The position numbers were made by a program, and so were the translations under genes. Below, piece by piece: positions 1 to 8,495 of a DNA stretch of 64,000 nucleotides (position 1 is its first letter; the number at the start of each line of letters is the position of its first letter). The stretch covers positions 1 to 64,000 of the forward strand of contig CAYQLT010000009.1 of NCBI GenBank assembly GCA_964418425.1, given 5' to 3'. Source of the DNA: CAYQLT01 sp964418425. Its GTDB lineage: Bacteria > Bacillota > Limnochordia > Limnochordales > Geochordaceae. The notes below the pieces were generated by a model that worked only from the letters and a program-made list of their open reading frames with translations, was not told the DNA's origin and did not search any database.

Positions 1-429
1 GTTGCGAAGCTTGCCGGCCACAAAGGCCAGCACCACCTCGGTTCCCCTCGGCGTTTCAAGGGCGGCCATCTGCGCCCTGCGGGTCACGACCGAGGCGTGC
101 AGCGCCGGCGAGGAGACCCGGGCGAAAGGGCGGCCCGTGGAGGTGAGGAAGGTGATGGGAATTCCGTGCTCCGTGCAGAAGTAGACGGCGTCCGACGAGA
201 TGGTGGCGCCCTTACCGGCGATGGTCACCTGCTCGATGTCCGCGAACGGGATGTCCGCGGTGACCCGATCGCCCTCCCGAACCACGAGACGCTCTCGGCG
301 CTTGCCCAACCGGGCCCCGTAGCCGGCAACCACCAGGTGGACCCTGCCCGGCTCGCTGGGAAGCCATTGGGATGGGGAGAAGCGCCGCCGTCCCGGAAAG
401 CGCACCCGGCTGTCTCGGTTCTCCTGCAT
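1..429 (-). CDS. cas1: CRISPR integrase Cas1, N-terminal part (cut by window edge)
   Basis: Cas1 is the integrase that, with Cas2, inserts new spacers into a CRISPR array. The 143 visible codons stay open from an ATG at 429 to the left edge. They read as the Cas1 N-terminal beta domain: a strand-rich start, then the typical stretch with SSDAVYFCTEHGIPITFL, GRPFARV and VVTRRAQ. The catalytic C-terminal domain lies outside the window. The gene begins 22 bp after the cmr6 stop, so it is probably the last visible gene of the cmr operon. The rest of the adaptation module (cas2, array) is expected to the left. Identification is firm for the visible part. Confidence 0.9.
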   Translation of the reverse strand, partial: MQENRDSRVRFPGRRRFSPSQWLPSEPGRVHLVVAGYGARLGKRRERLVVREGDRVTADIPFADIEQVTIAGKGATISSDAVYFCTEHGIPITFLTSTGRPFARVSSPALHASVVTRRAQMAALETPRGTEVVLAFVAGKLRN

Positions 430-451
430 GGTGGCGGAATGCCCCCGTCGT

Positions 452-1402
452 TCACACCAGAAAGTAGCCGTAGCCGCTGGACGTCTTGGCGCCCGCACCC
501 AACCGGCTGAGCCCTTCCCGCAACCACTGGCTGGCCAGCCCCAGCCATTGCTGGCCTTGAGTCCCGGGCCTCCGCGTGGAAAGCGTGACCCGAAACGGGG
601 TGCCCGGCGCAACAGTCAGGAAGTAAACCGGCACAGGGTCCTGCCAGTTCGACGGAGGCGTACGCCCGGAGGTATCGCCGTAGTACTCCGGATAGTGCGG
701 ATTCATCACATCCAGGTCCAGCTCGACGGGCTTCTCGGGAAAGGCGTCCCAGAAGACCACCTCCCCGGCGCGGTCCACCCGGCGTGGTTCTCCATCACCC
801 TGGAGCTCGATGGCGACCCCAAACACCTCCTGCAGTTCCGGGTCATTCTCGGCCTTTTCCAGGACCAACGACGCATAAGAGCGGGCGATGCCCTTGAGAG
901 CGCTTCCCGGGATATAAGGCACGCCGTAAATGCGATGAAAGGTCAGTCCGACCTCATACGTGCCCTTGCGCCCCAACCCCACGACCAGCCGGCTTCGGGT
1001 CGTGGCTGTGAAGGAGATGACCAGATGCTCTTTCTCCAGCGCCGCGCGCCGGGCCAGGAGCGCCTGCAGCAGCTCTCGCTCCTGGCCGCACCGCCTGACC
1101 GTCTCCAGTCCCGCCTTCTTCTCTTTCGCCTCCTGCGCACCCGCCCTGGACAGGTCCGGAGCAAATCGCTCGAACAGAAGCCCGGGGTTGCGGCAATCCT
1201 TCCAGTTGAACGTACTCAGCACCCCCGCCGTGTCCGCCGGCACGGGAGGGAGTCTCTCCCCGATCACCTGGCCGCCCCCACCCCCAGGGGGCGGGCTGCC
1301 CCTCCCGGGAGGAAAGCCACCCGGCCCCGGCGGCCTGCCGCCAACCCTGGGCTGCCCCCCTTTGCCCGGCGGTTGCTGCCGGCTCGGCTCGCGCCCCTTC
1401 AT
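452..1402 (-). CDS. cmr6: Type III-B CRISPR RAMP protein Cmr6
   Basis: Cmr6 caps the backbone of the Cmr RNA-guided interference complex near the 3' end of the crRNA. The start chosen is the ATG at 1402, which overlaps the cmr5 stop as ATGA; this gives 316 residues. Family signs are the RAMP segment with IPGSALKGIARSYA, then a region with FWDAFPEKP, and a glycine-rich end with GAGAKTSSGYGYF. Residues 1 to about 50 form a proline- and glycine-rich tail that is not part of the usual Cmr6 fold. The gene is followed by cas1 after 22 bp. Identification rests on these motifs and on operon position. Confidence 0.92.
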   Translation of the reverse strand: MKGREPSRQQPPGKGGQPRVGGRPPGPGGFPPGRGSPPPGGGGGQVIGERLPPVPADTAGVLSTFNWKDCRNPGLLFERFAPDLSRAGAQEAKEKKAGLETVRRCGQERELLQALLARRAALEKEHLVISFTATTRSRLVVGLGRKGTYEVGLTFHRIYGVPYIPGSALKGIARSYASLVLEKAENDPELQEVFGVAIELQGDGEPRRVDRAGEVVFWDAFPEKPVELDLDVMNPHYPEYYGDTSGRTPPSNWQDPVPVYFLTVAPGTPFRVTLSTRRPGTQGQQWLGLASQWLREGLSRLGAGAKTSSGYGYFLV

Positions 1403-1803
1403 GGGTGCGCCTCCTTCGGCCGGGAGCCCTGGTCCCGGATCTCCGCCTCCGCGAAGCGCTTGATCCAGAGGAGCACCGCCAGCGCGTGCGCCGTCGCCCT
1501 GCGGTACTCCACGCTGGAGGCCTGTCGGGTGATCCACTCCAGCAAGTCCACTCGCTCGCCCAGGCCCATCTGCCTGCCCACCCATTGGCTTACGCCACCG
1601 TAAAGCTTTTGATGGTGCGGCTTGTTCTTGGCCTTCCAGAAGGCCAAGGTCTGGGCCAGACCGTTGGCCTGAATATCTGCCGGTGCGCTTTGGGCCAGGG
1701 GCTTGAACTCTCTGCGCGCCTCATCCGGAACAGACTGCACCAGTTGAAGCGCGAAGGCTGCCCTCTCCTGTTCCGCCGTCCGGAGCGGTTGCCCGTCGCT
1801 CAT
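1399..1803 (-). CDS. cmr5: Type III-B CRISPR small subunit Cmr5
   Basis: Cmr5 is the small alpha-helical subunit that forms the inner filament of the Cmr complex with Cmr2 and contacts target RNA. The 134-residue length is normal for the family. The protein has no cysteine or obvious metal site and is mostly helical; its central part (about residues 45 to 75) contains NGLAQTLAFWKAK and QLYGGVSQW-like spacing typical of Cmr5. It overlaps cmr4 (ATGA at 1800-1803) and cmr6 (ATGA at 1399-1402), so the three are almost certainly translationally coupled. Confidence 0.9.
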   Translation of the reverse strand: MSDGQPLRTAEQERAAFALQLVQSVPDEARREFKPLAQSAPADIQANGLAQTLAFWKAKNKPHHQKLYGGVSQWVGRQMGLGERVDLLEWITRQASSVEYRRATAHALAVLLWIKRFAEAEIRDQGSRPKEAHP

Positions 1804-2747
1804 CCCTTACCCCCCATTCGGAACCGAATGGCGGCAAGCCCGCGCCCGATGGTCTCGTTGCCACCCACCTGCACCCGGTGAAGGGCAGCCGAGGTCAGTT
1901 CTTCGAGGATCTGGCGGCCAGACCGAGGCGGGCGGGCGCCCTGCGAACCCTGGCTTCGGTCGGTTCGAGGCACCCGACTCATGGAGGCAAAGACCGGCGC
2001 GTACAGCAGAGTATCCGCCGGGAGATACTCTTCGGTCCACAACGCCCCTTCCTCCACCGTCTTGGTAGACGGGTCAAGCCGGATGCGCGTCACGACCTCG
2101 GTGGACAGCCTGGCAAAATCCCGAAAGGCGTTCTCGTGCAAAACGGCCAGCCGTCTTCGAACGCCCTCTCTCCAGTATTCATACTCGGGGCCATCCGGAA
2201 GCGCATTCTCGGCCAGCCACTGTGCGACCTGGGATGCGGCTGGATCGATCCGGGCGGTGAAGGTGAACTCTTCCAGCACGATGACACCTTTTCCGGGGCC
2301 CCCCGCCACCAGGGCATCGCTCGTCACAAGCGCCTCTGCCTCGCCCTTTACGGAAGGCACGGGCCCGGGAGGCTCGACCCCCACGATGCGGCAGTCTCGA
2401 ATGAACCGGGCCAGCACGTCGGGGCTCGTCACCCACCCGTACACTCCCACCAGAGAACGCAGCGGCAACAAAAGCAGTCTCGCGTCACCCACGGCCACGG
2501 CTCCGGCGTGCTCGCTGGCCCGTTCCGTCGGCGGGCCGAAAACCTCCTCCATCCACCTGGCATCCCCGCCCCTGGCCGAGCCAATGGCGGCCCGCAGCAT
2601 CCCCTTGATCCCGCTACCCTGGATGATGGGATAGTCGGTACGGCGCTCCCGCTGCAGCGGAAGGTCCACACCTCCCAGGGCGCGCCCGGAGCCCGCGTGG
2701 ATGGGGGAATCGGCGAACAAGAACAACAAGGCTCCCGCTTCAAACAC
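1800..2747 (-). CDS. cmr4: Type III-B CRISPR RAMP backbone nuclease Cmr4
   Basis: Cmr4 is the repeated backbone subunit that cuts bound target RNA at 6-nt intervals. The 315-residue protein has the N-terminal RAMP sequence PIHAGSG (residues 15-21) followed by GGVDLPLQRE, in which Asp28 sits at the known catalytic Asp position of Cmr4. YPIIQGSGIKGMLR follows, the standard RAMP segment. RNA cleavage activity is therefore probably retained. The start is a GTG at 2747 with a GGGAGGTGG ribosome site. It lies 1 bp from the cmr3 stop and overlaps cmr5 by four bases. Confidence 0.93.
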   Translation of the reverse strand: MFEAGALLFLFADSPIHAGSGRALGGVDLPLQRERRTDYPIIQGSGIKGMLRAAIGSARGGDARWMEEVFGPPTERASEHAGAVAVGDARLLLLPLRSLVGVYGWVTSPDVLARFIRDCRIVGVEPPGPVPSVKGEAEALVTSDALVAGGPGKGVIVLEEFTFTARIDPAASQVAQWLAENALPDGPEYEYWREGVRRRLAVLHENAFRDFARLSTEVVTRIRLDPSTKTVEEGALWTEEYLPADTLLYAPVFASMSRVPRTDRSQGSQGARPPRSGRQILEELTSAALHRVQVGGNETIGRGLAAIRFRMGGKG

Positions 2748-2748
2748 G

Positions 2749-3879
2749 CTACCACCTCCCGATGAGGATCTGACCGAATCCGATTTCCGCCCCGTCGTCG
2801 GTCACGGCGCCATTTACCAGATCGGGCCGCAGCCGGGCCTCGGGTGCCGCCTCGAAAAAGTAGACGCTCCCTGCGGGCACGTACCGGCGGGCCGCCCGCT
2901 CCCGTCCCGCTCGCACGCCCGCCCCGCTGCCCATCATGCCGCTTGGAGCCGCCAGCTCAAAGCCGCCGCAGACCACGAAACGGGCCAGCGCGGCCGCCAC
3001 CATCCTCACCTCCCCTTCGAAAAACGCGTCCCAGGACCGGGGGAGCCAACCCCTCTCGAAGTAGGTTGGCGTGGCGAAGTACACCTTGAAGCGCCCCGGA
3101 AGGGGGTCTGGAGCAGGCTCCCACGCAATCTTGTGGACCATCTGAAATGCCGCCGCGCGGGATTCGCCGCCGACGGCCATCACGCCGCGCTGCGGCCATC
3201 CCTCCAACCCGTCCACCTCCACGTACAGCCCCACGCCCTCTGCCGGTCGCACGAACTCCGCCTCGTATAGCCTGCCCTCCTCCACGGTGCGGGTGCGGGG
3301 GGACAACGCGATCCCGACGCGGCTTTCCCGTACGAAAAGGGATTTGGCCTGCACTGCCTCAGCCGTTCCCTGCTGCAGGTAACGCGCCAGCTCCTTCCCC
3401 GAAAGCCACAGCTCCTGCTCCTGTTTGGCCGGTTCTCCGTCGGGCACCAGCCACATGGGAACGTGGGAGGGAATGCTGCTCCACTCCCCTGCTCGGGGCT
3501 CCCGGGGCGCAAGCGCCCGGAGCACGACGCGCGGTGGTTCCCCCGAATCGGCGGGCCTGATTGCCGGCTTGGGCTCTATGACGGAATCCGCCGGTTGCGG
3601 GAAGAACAGTTCTACCTCGTGATCTGTCCTGCGCCCAACAAAAGGGCCTCGGACCCGAAAACCCGTTGGGAACTCCCGGCTCGTGCCCACCTCCCGGCGC
3701 ACCGCTTCCGGGTCCGTCACATCCACCCCCAGCACGGCCAGGTGTTTGGAACGAACCGCCCCCTGCACCACGGTGGGGAAGGGCGGAAACAGGCTTTCGG
3801 CGCGGTGGTAGAGCCCCGCGCTGAAAGGCCGCCCGTCTCGAAACAGCCAGACATCCACCGGCTCGATGAAGAGATTCAT
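2749..3879 (-). CDS. cmr3: Type III-B CRISPR RAMP protein Cmr3
   Basis: Cmr3 binds Cas10 (Cmr2) and holds the 5' tag of the crRNA. The ATG at 3879 gives 376 residues starting MNLFIEPVDVWLFRDGRPF, a classic Cmr3 N-terminus; a longer in-frame start at 4011 would run into cas10 and was rejected. Other family signs are FPTVVQGAVR near residue 36 and the C-terminal GFGQILIGRW. The gene starts 45 bp after the cas10 stop and is followed by cmr4 almost without a gap. Confidence 0.93.
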   Translation of the reverse strand: MNLFIEPVDVWLFRDGRPFSAGLYHRAESLFPPFPTVVQGAVRSKHLAVLGVDVTDPEAVRREVGTSREFPTGFRVRGPFVGRRTDHEVELFFPQPADSVIEPKPAIRPADSGEPPRVVLRALAPREPRAGEWSSIPSHVPMWLVPDGEPAKQEQELWLSGKELARYLQQGTAEAVQAKSLFVRESRVGIALSPRTRTVEEGRLYEAEFVRPAEGVGLYVEVDGLEGWPQRGVMAVGGESRAAAFQMVHKIAWEPAPDPLPGRFKVYFATPTYFERGWLPRSWDAFFEGEVRMVAAALARFVVCGGFELAAPSGMMGSGAGVRAGRERAARRYVPAGSVYFFEAAPEARLRPDLVNGAVTDDGAEIGFGQILIGRW

Positions 3880-3923
3880 CCCACGCCCTCCCCGGCTGAG
3901 CGAACCCAGGCTCCGAGGTTCCA

Positions 3924-5777
3924 TCACAGCAACGCCTGGCGGCGAACGAACGCCGCCACCCCGATCCAGCAAGCCAGGTCCTGCCCGCCATGGGGCAGGC
4001 TCGGCGCCCACGACTCCATCTCTGCCAGTAGCTCATCGCGCTCCCCCGCACCCTCACCGGAAGGAGCGGCGTGCCGGCGGGCCAGCCGTCGCAACTCCAC
4101 CGTGAACAGATGGGTCGGATCGAGCATGCTCTCGCGCTTGGACGCCTCCGGTGAACGCTCGGAAGGGCCGGTCAACCCCAGCCTCTCCGCCAAAAAGGCT
4201 GCATCGGACGCCAGCTGCAGGGAGACTTTCCCCTGGTTGAACCAATCCTGCATGGGCACGACGTAGCGCTCCACGTCATCCCATCGGGCGACCGCCTCCA
4301 CCGCCTCTCCCGAACGCTTGAGCACGGCCACCCCCAAAGCGTCCTTGCCTGTCGCATCCGTCCGGCTCTTGAGTCGCTTCGCCCGGGCCTCCGCTCGGCG
4401 GGCTTCCCGAAGCGCCACGCTCAGCGGAGCCGTGTGATGGGAAAAGGCGATGCCCGCGCTGCAGGTAAACGGCAAGGGGTGCGGCCGCCTGCCGGGATGC
4501 GGTTGACATAGGGTTCGAAGTTGCTCCTTATAGGCCCGAGCCAGCTCGAGCCCTGCCTGTATAGCGTTCTCTGCCGGCAAAAGCGCCAGCACGTCGTCTC
4601 CACCCGCGTACACCAGGGCTCCCAAAAACCGATCCACGAGCTTCGGCACACCGGCGGCGAAGTGGGCGAGGAGAAGGCTCAATTGCTGGTGCTCCTCCTG
4701 GCTTCTGCAGCGCGCCACGTGCTCGCCCATGGAGTCGCCGTCCATGACCAGGATCGCGTAATAGTTCGACGGTCGGGTCTTGAGGTGGTCGTACAGATCC
4801 TTCAACGCCTGCCGGGCTTCGTCCAGCAGCTCGCGGTAGCGCTCCAGCTGATCTGCGGAGATGTTGTAGTCCGAACGGAGCCGGGCGTCGGCCAGGGTCT
4901 CTTCGTACAACAGATCGCCGTCGAAGGGCCAGGCCCAATCGCCGCTGATCGGGCGGAAGAAGGGTATGGCCTGAAGCTTCTCCCGATACCGTGCCAGCTC
5001 CCTGCCAGCGCTGTTTCGGGCCAGCTCCAGAAACGGGCGGGAAGCGACCGTGCTCGTGGACGGGAAGCTAATGCGGCCAAAGCCGAAACGCTTGATGACC
5101 CCCAGGGCGTCCAGCCGGTCCCGCCCGTCCGGCGCAAGCCACGGCGGCCCAATTCTCTGGGCCAACTCCCGCCAGACCTCCACGGCGTCGCGTCCGCTTG
5201 TGGTCAGCGCGCTGCGCCGGCCGCTCAGAGAGTCCTTCGGCCCCGGTTCCTCGGCGGCCTCAAACGCCCGGGTCCGCTTGGCGGCCTCGAAGAGAGCGCC
5301 GAGCCGTTCAAAGACCGCCGCGTACTTGCGCTCCGTCTCCACGCCATGGCCCGTCTCCATCTCCGCAGCCGCCCAGAAGAACTCCAGGTGCGTCCCTATC
5401 TGCCGCCGCCAGGTGGTCATCCACGCCTCGTCAAACTCACGGACGCCGTAGTCTCGTAAAGCGTCCAGGGCCTTTCTCGCGATCTCCTCCATGCAAGCCT
5501 TGGCGCCGCGCTCGGCGGCGGCCATCGCCTTCGCCAGCCGGTCTGTGGGGATCCGACCCACCACCTTGTTGGGCAGGCTTTCCGTCCCCTGCATGCCCCC
5601 CGAGGGCGACCGCTGCGGGTAGATGACCGTGCCGCCCTCCTCCTCAAACCCCTTTATGGCCGCCTCGGTGAGCCGAGACAAGAGAGCGCTGCCCGCCCAC
5701 AGGTCCTGCGTGCGCCGCGCCTCGGCGATGAACGACTGAACCGGCCCCAACGAGAAAGTCACCAGCGCTTCAGACAA
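3924..5777 (-). CDS. cas10: Cas10 (Cmr2) without HD domain, cyclase motif intact
   Basis: Cas10/Cmr2 is the large subunit of the type III-B complex; its palm domains make cyclic oligoadenylates when target RNA is bound. The 617-residue protein begins directly with SEALVTFSLGPVQSFIAEAR, the segment that normally follows the HD nuclease domain, so the HD domain is missing (full-length Cmr2 is about 850 residues). The second palm carries the GGDD motif at residues 392-395 (VYAGGDDVLALLP), and the first palm has VMDGDSMG at 344-351. Cyclase activity is therefore expected, DNA cleavage is not. The start overlaps the cmr1 stop by 8 bp. Confidence 0.94.
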   Translation of the reverse strand: MSEALVTFSLGPVQSFIAEARRTQDLWAGSALLSRLTEAAIKGFEEEGGTVIYPQRSPSGGMQGTESLPNKVVGRIPTDRLAKAMAAAERGAKACMEEIARKALDALRDYGVREFDEAWMTTWRRQIGTHLEFFWAAAEMETGHGVETERKYAAVFERLGALFEAAKRTRAFEAAEEPGPKDSLSGRRSALTTSGRDAVEVWRELAQRIGPPWLAPDGRDRLDALGVIKRFGFGRISFPSTSTVASRPFLELARNSAGRELARYREKLQAIPFFRPISGDWAWPFDGDLLYEETLADARLRSDYNISADQLERYRELLDEARQALKDLYDHLKTRPSNYYAILVMDGDSMGEHVARCRSQEEHQQLSLLLAHFAAGVPKLVDRFLGALVYAGGDDVLALLPAENAIQAGLELARAYKEQLRTLCQPHPGRRPHPLPFTCSAGIAFSHHTAPLSVALREARRAEARAKRLKSRTDATGKDALGVAVLKRSGEAVEAVARWDDVERYVVPMQDWFNQGKVSLQLASDAAFLAERLGLTGPSERSPEASKRESMLDPTHLFTVELRRLARRHAAPSGEGAGERDELLAEMESWAPSLPHGGQDLACWIGVAAFVRRQALL

Positions 5778-6984
5778 GGCGAACCTCCTTTCGGTTCGGG
5801 AATTTCTCCTCGATGAAGCTCTCCACGAGACCGTACCCGGAGGGTACCGAGGTGGGGTTCGCAGGGCGCAACCCGTTCACCAGCACGGCCCCTTCCGGGA
5901 GAAAGCTCGACTCGAAAAGGGTGGCGATCCCCGCGTAGCCCGTCTGCAGCTTCCAAACCGAAAGCCACAGGGGCGAAGCCCGGCGGTGGGCCACAACCTC
6001 CGGCCTTCCGTAACGGCCTTCCACCGACGCCTTGGTGCGGTCTCTGTAATGAAAGAGCAGAGGGAGACCGAACGCCGCCCGCTCCACCGTCGCAATCCGG
6101 TCCCCCTGTGCCCAGCGTCGCACGTTGGCGTGGTCGGGCTCGCGGTAGGTTCGAAAGTCGCGCAGCGCAGCACCCATCGTCTCCACCGCCGCATCCCACG
6201 TGGGCCATAGCCCAAGGACCCAAATCCGACAAGCGCCGGGGGCGAGGACGTCGAAGGAGGGCCGGCCGACGGGACCTTTTCCAGGAAGACCCAGGCGCCC
6301 GGCCAGCGACCGGCGCAGCGTCTCGATCCCTGAGGCCAGCTCCTGGGCGGCAGCCGCCACATCTGCGGCCCGAGACCCAAAGCGGAGCTCTTCCCACACA
6401 TCCGGGGCCGTCACGGCGATATTGCCGGCAGCTCTTCGTGAGCGAGAACCGATTCCCCCAAGGCGGGTGAGAAGCCACAAAGCTCCCATGGCTGCGGCCA
6501 GGGCGGCTCCGTCTGCGCGCCCCGGATACTCGCGCATGGTGAACTGAAACCTGCTGCCCGGCATCACATAAGGGCGGGCGGCCCCCCCGATCCCGATCAT
6601 CGACCAGTAAAGGTAGTCGCGGCCCGTAGGTTGAAGGAGCGTGCGACCTCCCTTGGACACCGAGACGGCGCGTGCCTTTTCGTAGGGCTTAGAGGGAGGG
6701 CGTACAGGCGGCATGACCACCGAGACCGCCGACACCCCCTGCAGGGCCCGGTCGCCCTCGGCGCCTTCTCCATGTTCGCTGGCCGCTCCGAAAACCCGAG
6801 CCTCCTCGCGTCGAACCGCCCGCACATCGGCCCCCACCAGGCCGCCCAGAGCCGCCCTCAGCCAGTAGCGTAGCGCCCCTCGAATGGCGCTGGCCCGAAT
6901 CTCCGGTTGGCCCTGTTCGGCGCCGGATATGAACGTAGGGGTCACCGTCACACACTGCACCTCCACCGATTGCAGGCGCTGCAT
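5770..6984 (-). CDS. cmr1: Type III-B CRISPR RAMP protein Cmr1
   Basis: Cmr1 caps the Cmr complex at the crRNA 3' side with Cmr6. The ATG at 6984 is preferred over one at 7020 because it follows AAGGGGGG and gives the typical start MQRLQSVEVQCVTVTPTFIS (404 residues in total). Family signs are ASAIRGALRYWLRAALGG (about residues 31-48), a run with GIGGAARPY, and the glycine-rich LGGIGSRSRRAAGN. It is the first gene of the cas operon. I see no convincing sigma-A promoter in the 140 bp upstream. Confidence 0.92.
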   Translation of the reverse strand: MQRLQSVEVQCVTVTPTFISGAEQGQPEIRASAIRGALRYWLRAALGGLVGADVRAVRREEARVFGAASEHGEGAEGDRALQGVSAVSVVMPPVRPPSKPYEKARAVSVSKGGRTLLQPTGRDYLYWSMIGIGGAARPYVMPGSRFQFTMREYPGRADGAALAAAMGALWLLTRLGGIGSRSRRAAGNIAVTAPDVWEELRFGSRAADVAAAAQELASGIETLRRSLAGRLGLPGKGPVGRPSFDVLAPGACRIWVLGLWPTWDAAVETMGAALRDFRTYREPDHANVRRWAQGDRIATVERAAFGLPLLFHYRDRTKASVEGRYGRPEVVAHRRASPLWLSVWKLQTGYAGIATLFESSFLPEGAVLVNGLRPANPTSVPSGYGLVESFIEEKFPNRKEVRLV

Positions 6985-7160
6985 CGCTCTTTTCGCCCCC
7001 CTTGCCTCGGCCTGCCGCACCCCTCACACCCGAACAGCTGAGGTTCGCCCATCAACCGGCACCGCTGCGCTTGAGGTTGAGCCGCTTATGGGTTCGACAG
7101 GATCTGAGCCATTCCCTTCGCGCGCCAGGCAGGGCTGCCCATTTCGCGACGCGGGGCGGG

Positions 7161-7718
7161 TCACCACCAGAAGACCTCCCCCGCTTCATGGCGCGCCAGG
7201 TCGTCGTATCCGCAGAAGCCGGCCACGAACGCGGGCACGATCCCAATGGTTGCGTAGGCGAGGGCAATCAGCACCAGACCTTTTCGCCACATCCCCCTGG
7301 CCAGGTACCATAGGCCCCCGAACAGGAAGCCCCACCAGCAGAACCCCCGCCGGCGCGCTCTGGCGGCCCCCTGCACCGATCCCACTTCCGCCCGGCAGTA
7401 GCGACACTTGACGGCAGCAGCCCGAATCCGCATCCCACACTGGGGGCACAAACGCGTCGTGGCATTCGCCGTATCCGTCGCCGAGGGTAACTCCGGCAGT
7501 TCGGAGAGGTCGACTCGCGCCGCAGCCGGCGGAAGGGAACCCGTGTCGGGGGCCTGGGCCATCTCTCCCGGGCAGCCGAAAGTAGGGCAGCGGCCGTTGT
7601 CTTCCCAACATTCCGCGTGCAGGACGGCCCCGCAGCGCAGGCAAACCCGCACCGGGCTTCCCGGCTTGATACCGGTACGGCAGTAGGGACAGGCGCGGTG
7701 GAACCGGCTGGACGTCAC
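7161..7718 (-). CDS. Zinc-ribbon/RING-like membrane protein, unknown function
   Basis: The 185-residue protein begins with a cysteine- and histidine-rich part (ACPYC, VCLRCGAVLHAECW, CPTFGCPG) that resembles a RING-like zinc-binding module. A second CxxC pair (LCPQC, KCRYC) follows near residue 100. The C-terminal third is hydrophobic and aromatic (WWGFLFGGLWYLARG, then VLIALAYATIGIVPAF) and probably forms two membrane spans. Eukaryote-like RING features in bacteria often come from simple zinc ribbons, so no ubiquitin function is proposed. It is transcribed in the same direction as a second zinc-ribbon membrane gene at 7831-8265 and may form a pair with it. Confidence 0.6.
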   Translation of the reverse strand: MTSSRFHRACPYCRTGIKPGSPVRVCLRCGAVLHAECWEDNGRCPTFGCPGEMAQAPDTGSLPPAAARVDLSELPELPSATDTANATTRLCPQCGMRIRAAAVKCRYCRAEVGSVQGAARARRRGFCWWGFLFGGLWYLARGMWRKGLVLIALAYATIGIVPAFVAGFCGYDDLARHEAGEVFWW

Positions 7719-7830
7719 CCCGAGGCCTCCTCCGACAAACCTGCCCTGCGCAAAACCTGGCTCTGCCCGTCGCCTGCAGGAGGTCTCTTGCCCCGGGCCC
7801 GGTGCTCGGCCTGACGTGGCGCCGGCCGAC

Positions 7831-8265
7831 TCAATAGTAGAGCGGTGCCTCCAGTAAGAAAGCCGAGCAGGCCCCTATAAACCCCAGCAGGGCGATCACC
7901 AGCGAGACCGTAAGCGTAAGCTTGCCAACCTTCTTTTGTTGGGGATGGCGAGACAGCGCCAGGCCCGCCCCGACCGCCAGCCCTACGGGCCACAGCACAA
8001 TCGCCACCAAAACCAACCCCGCCACTACCCACCCGGGCACGGCGCCAGGGTCCGCGGCCGCTTCGCTACGCTCTGCGGCCGTCGAACCGGGTGGCGGCAC
8101 GATTCCAGCAGCCGGCGCCAGTGACCGACCCCGGATCGGGTGCCCGGTGTCGTTGAGCGTTTGAATGCTGAGCCGCGAGCTGAGACGGGTTTCGCAGTAG
8201 GGGCAGACCACTGAATCGTGAGGGATCTCTTCGGCACACGCAGGGCAGACCGCCGGTTTCGTCAA
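7831..8265 (-). CDS. Small zinc-ribbon membrane protein, unknown function
   Basis: This 144-residue protein has an N-terminal zinc ribbon with two CxxC pairs (VCPACAEEI and VCPYCETRL, residues 7-24). A low-complexity Ala/Pro linker follows, then two probable membrane spans (WVVAGLVLVAIVLWPVGLAVGAGLAL and LTVSLVIALLGFIGACSAFLL). The design matches many short bacterial membrane proteins with a cytoplasmic zinc ribbon; no reaction can be assigned. It lies 112 bp upstream of the zinc-ribbon gene at 7161-7718 on the same strand. Confidence 0.6.
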   Translation of the reverse strand: MTKPAVCPACAEEIPHDSVVCPYCETRLSSRLSIQTLNDTGHPIRGRSLAPAAGIVPPPGSTAAERSEAAADPGAVPGWVVAGLVLVAIVLWPVGLAVGAGLALSRHPQQKKVGKLTLTVSLVIALLGFIGACSAFLLEAPLYY

Positions 8266-8385
8266 AGTTGCACGCCGCCTTCCCGACTTCTGCCTTCATG
8301 GTGCCAGGGAAGGGGGCGCCCCACAAGGATGACAACCTTGCCAAAGCCGCCTCGGTCCAGCCAGGTTGCCGAAGCGTCGGAGGTA

Positions 8386-8415
8386 TTGCGCGTAAGCGGG
8401 GGAGGGACCTATAAT
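8386..8415 (+). promoter_or_regulatory. Sigma-A promoter for the gene at 8496
   Basis: A perfect -10 hexamer TATAAT lies at 8410-8415, with TTGCGC at 8386-8391 and an 18-bp spacer. Transcription would start near 8422, about 75 bases before the coding region. This is one of the best matches to the housekeeping consensus in the window. Confidence 0.7.
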
Positions 8416-8495
8416 GAACCCCGCGTTCGGCTCCTCGCAACGCCAGCGCAGCCGGAGGCCGGTTGCGCGACGAGCTTACGAAGGGTGGGCGATGC

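Noticed and set aside
7161..7718. Bacterial ubiquitin-type (RING E3) system
   Set aside because: The cysteine-rich part resembles RING only loosely, and no E1, E2 or ubiquitin-like gene is nearby. The hydrophobic tail fits a plain zinc-ribbon membrane protein.
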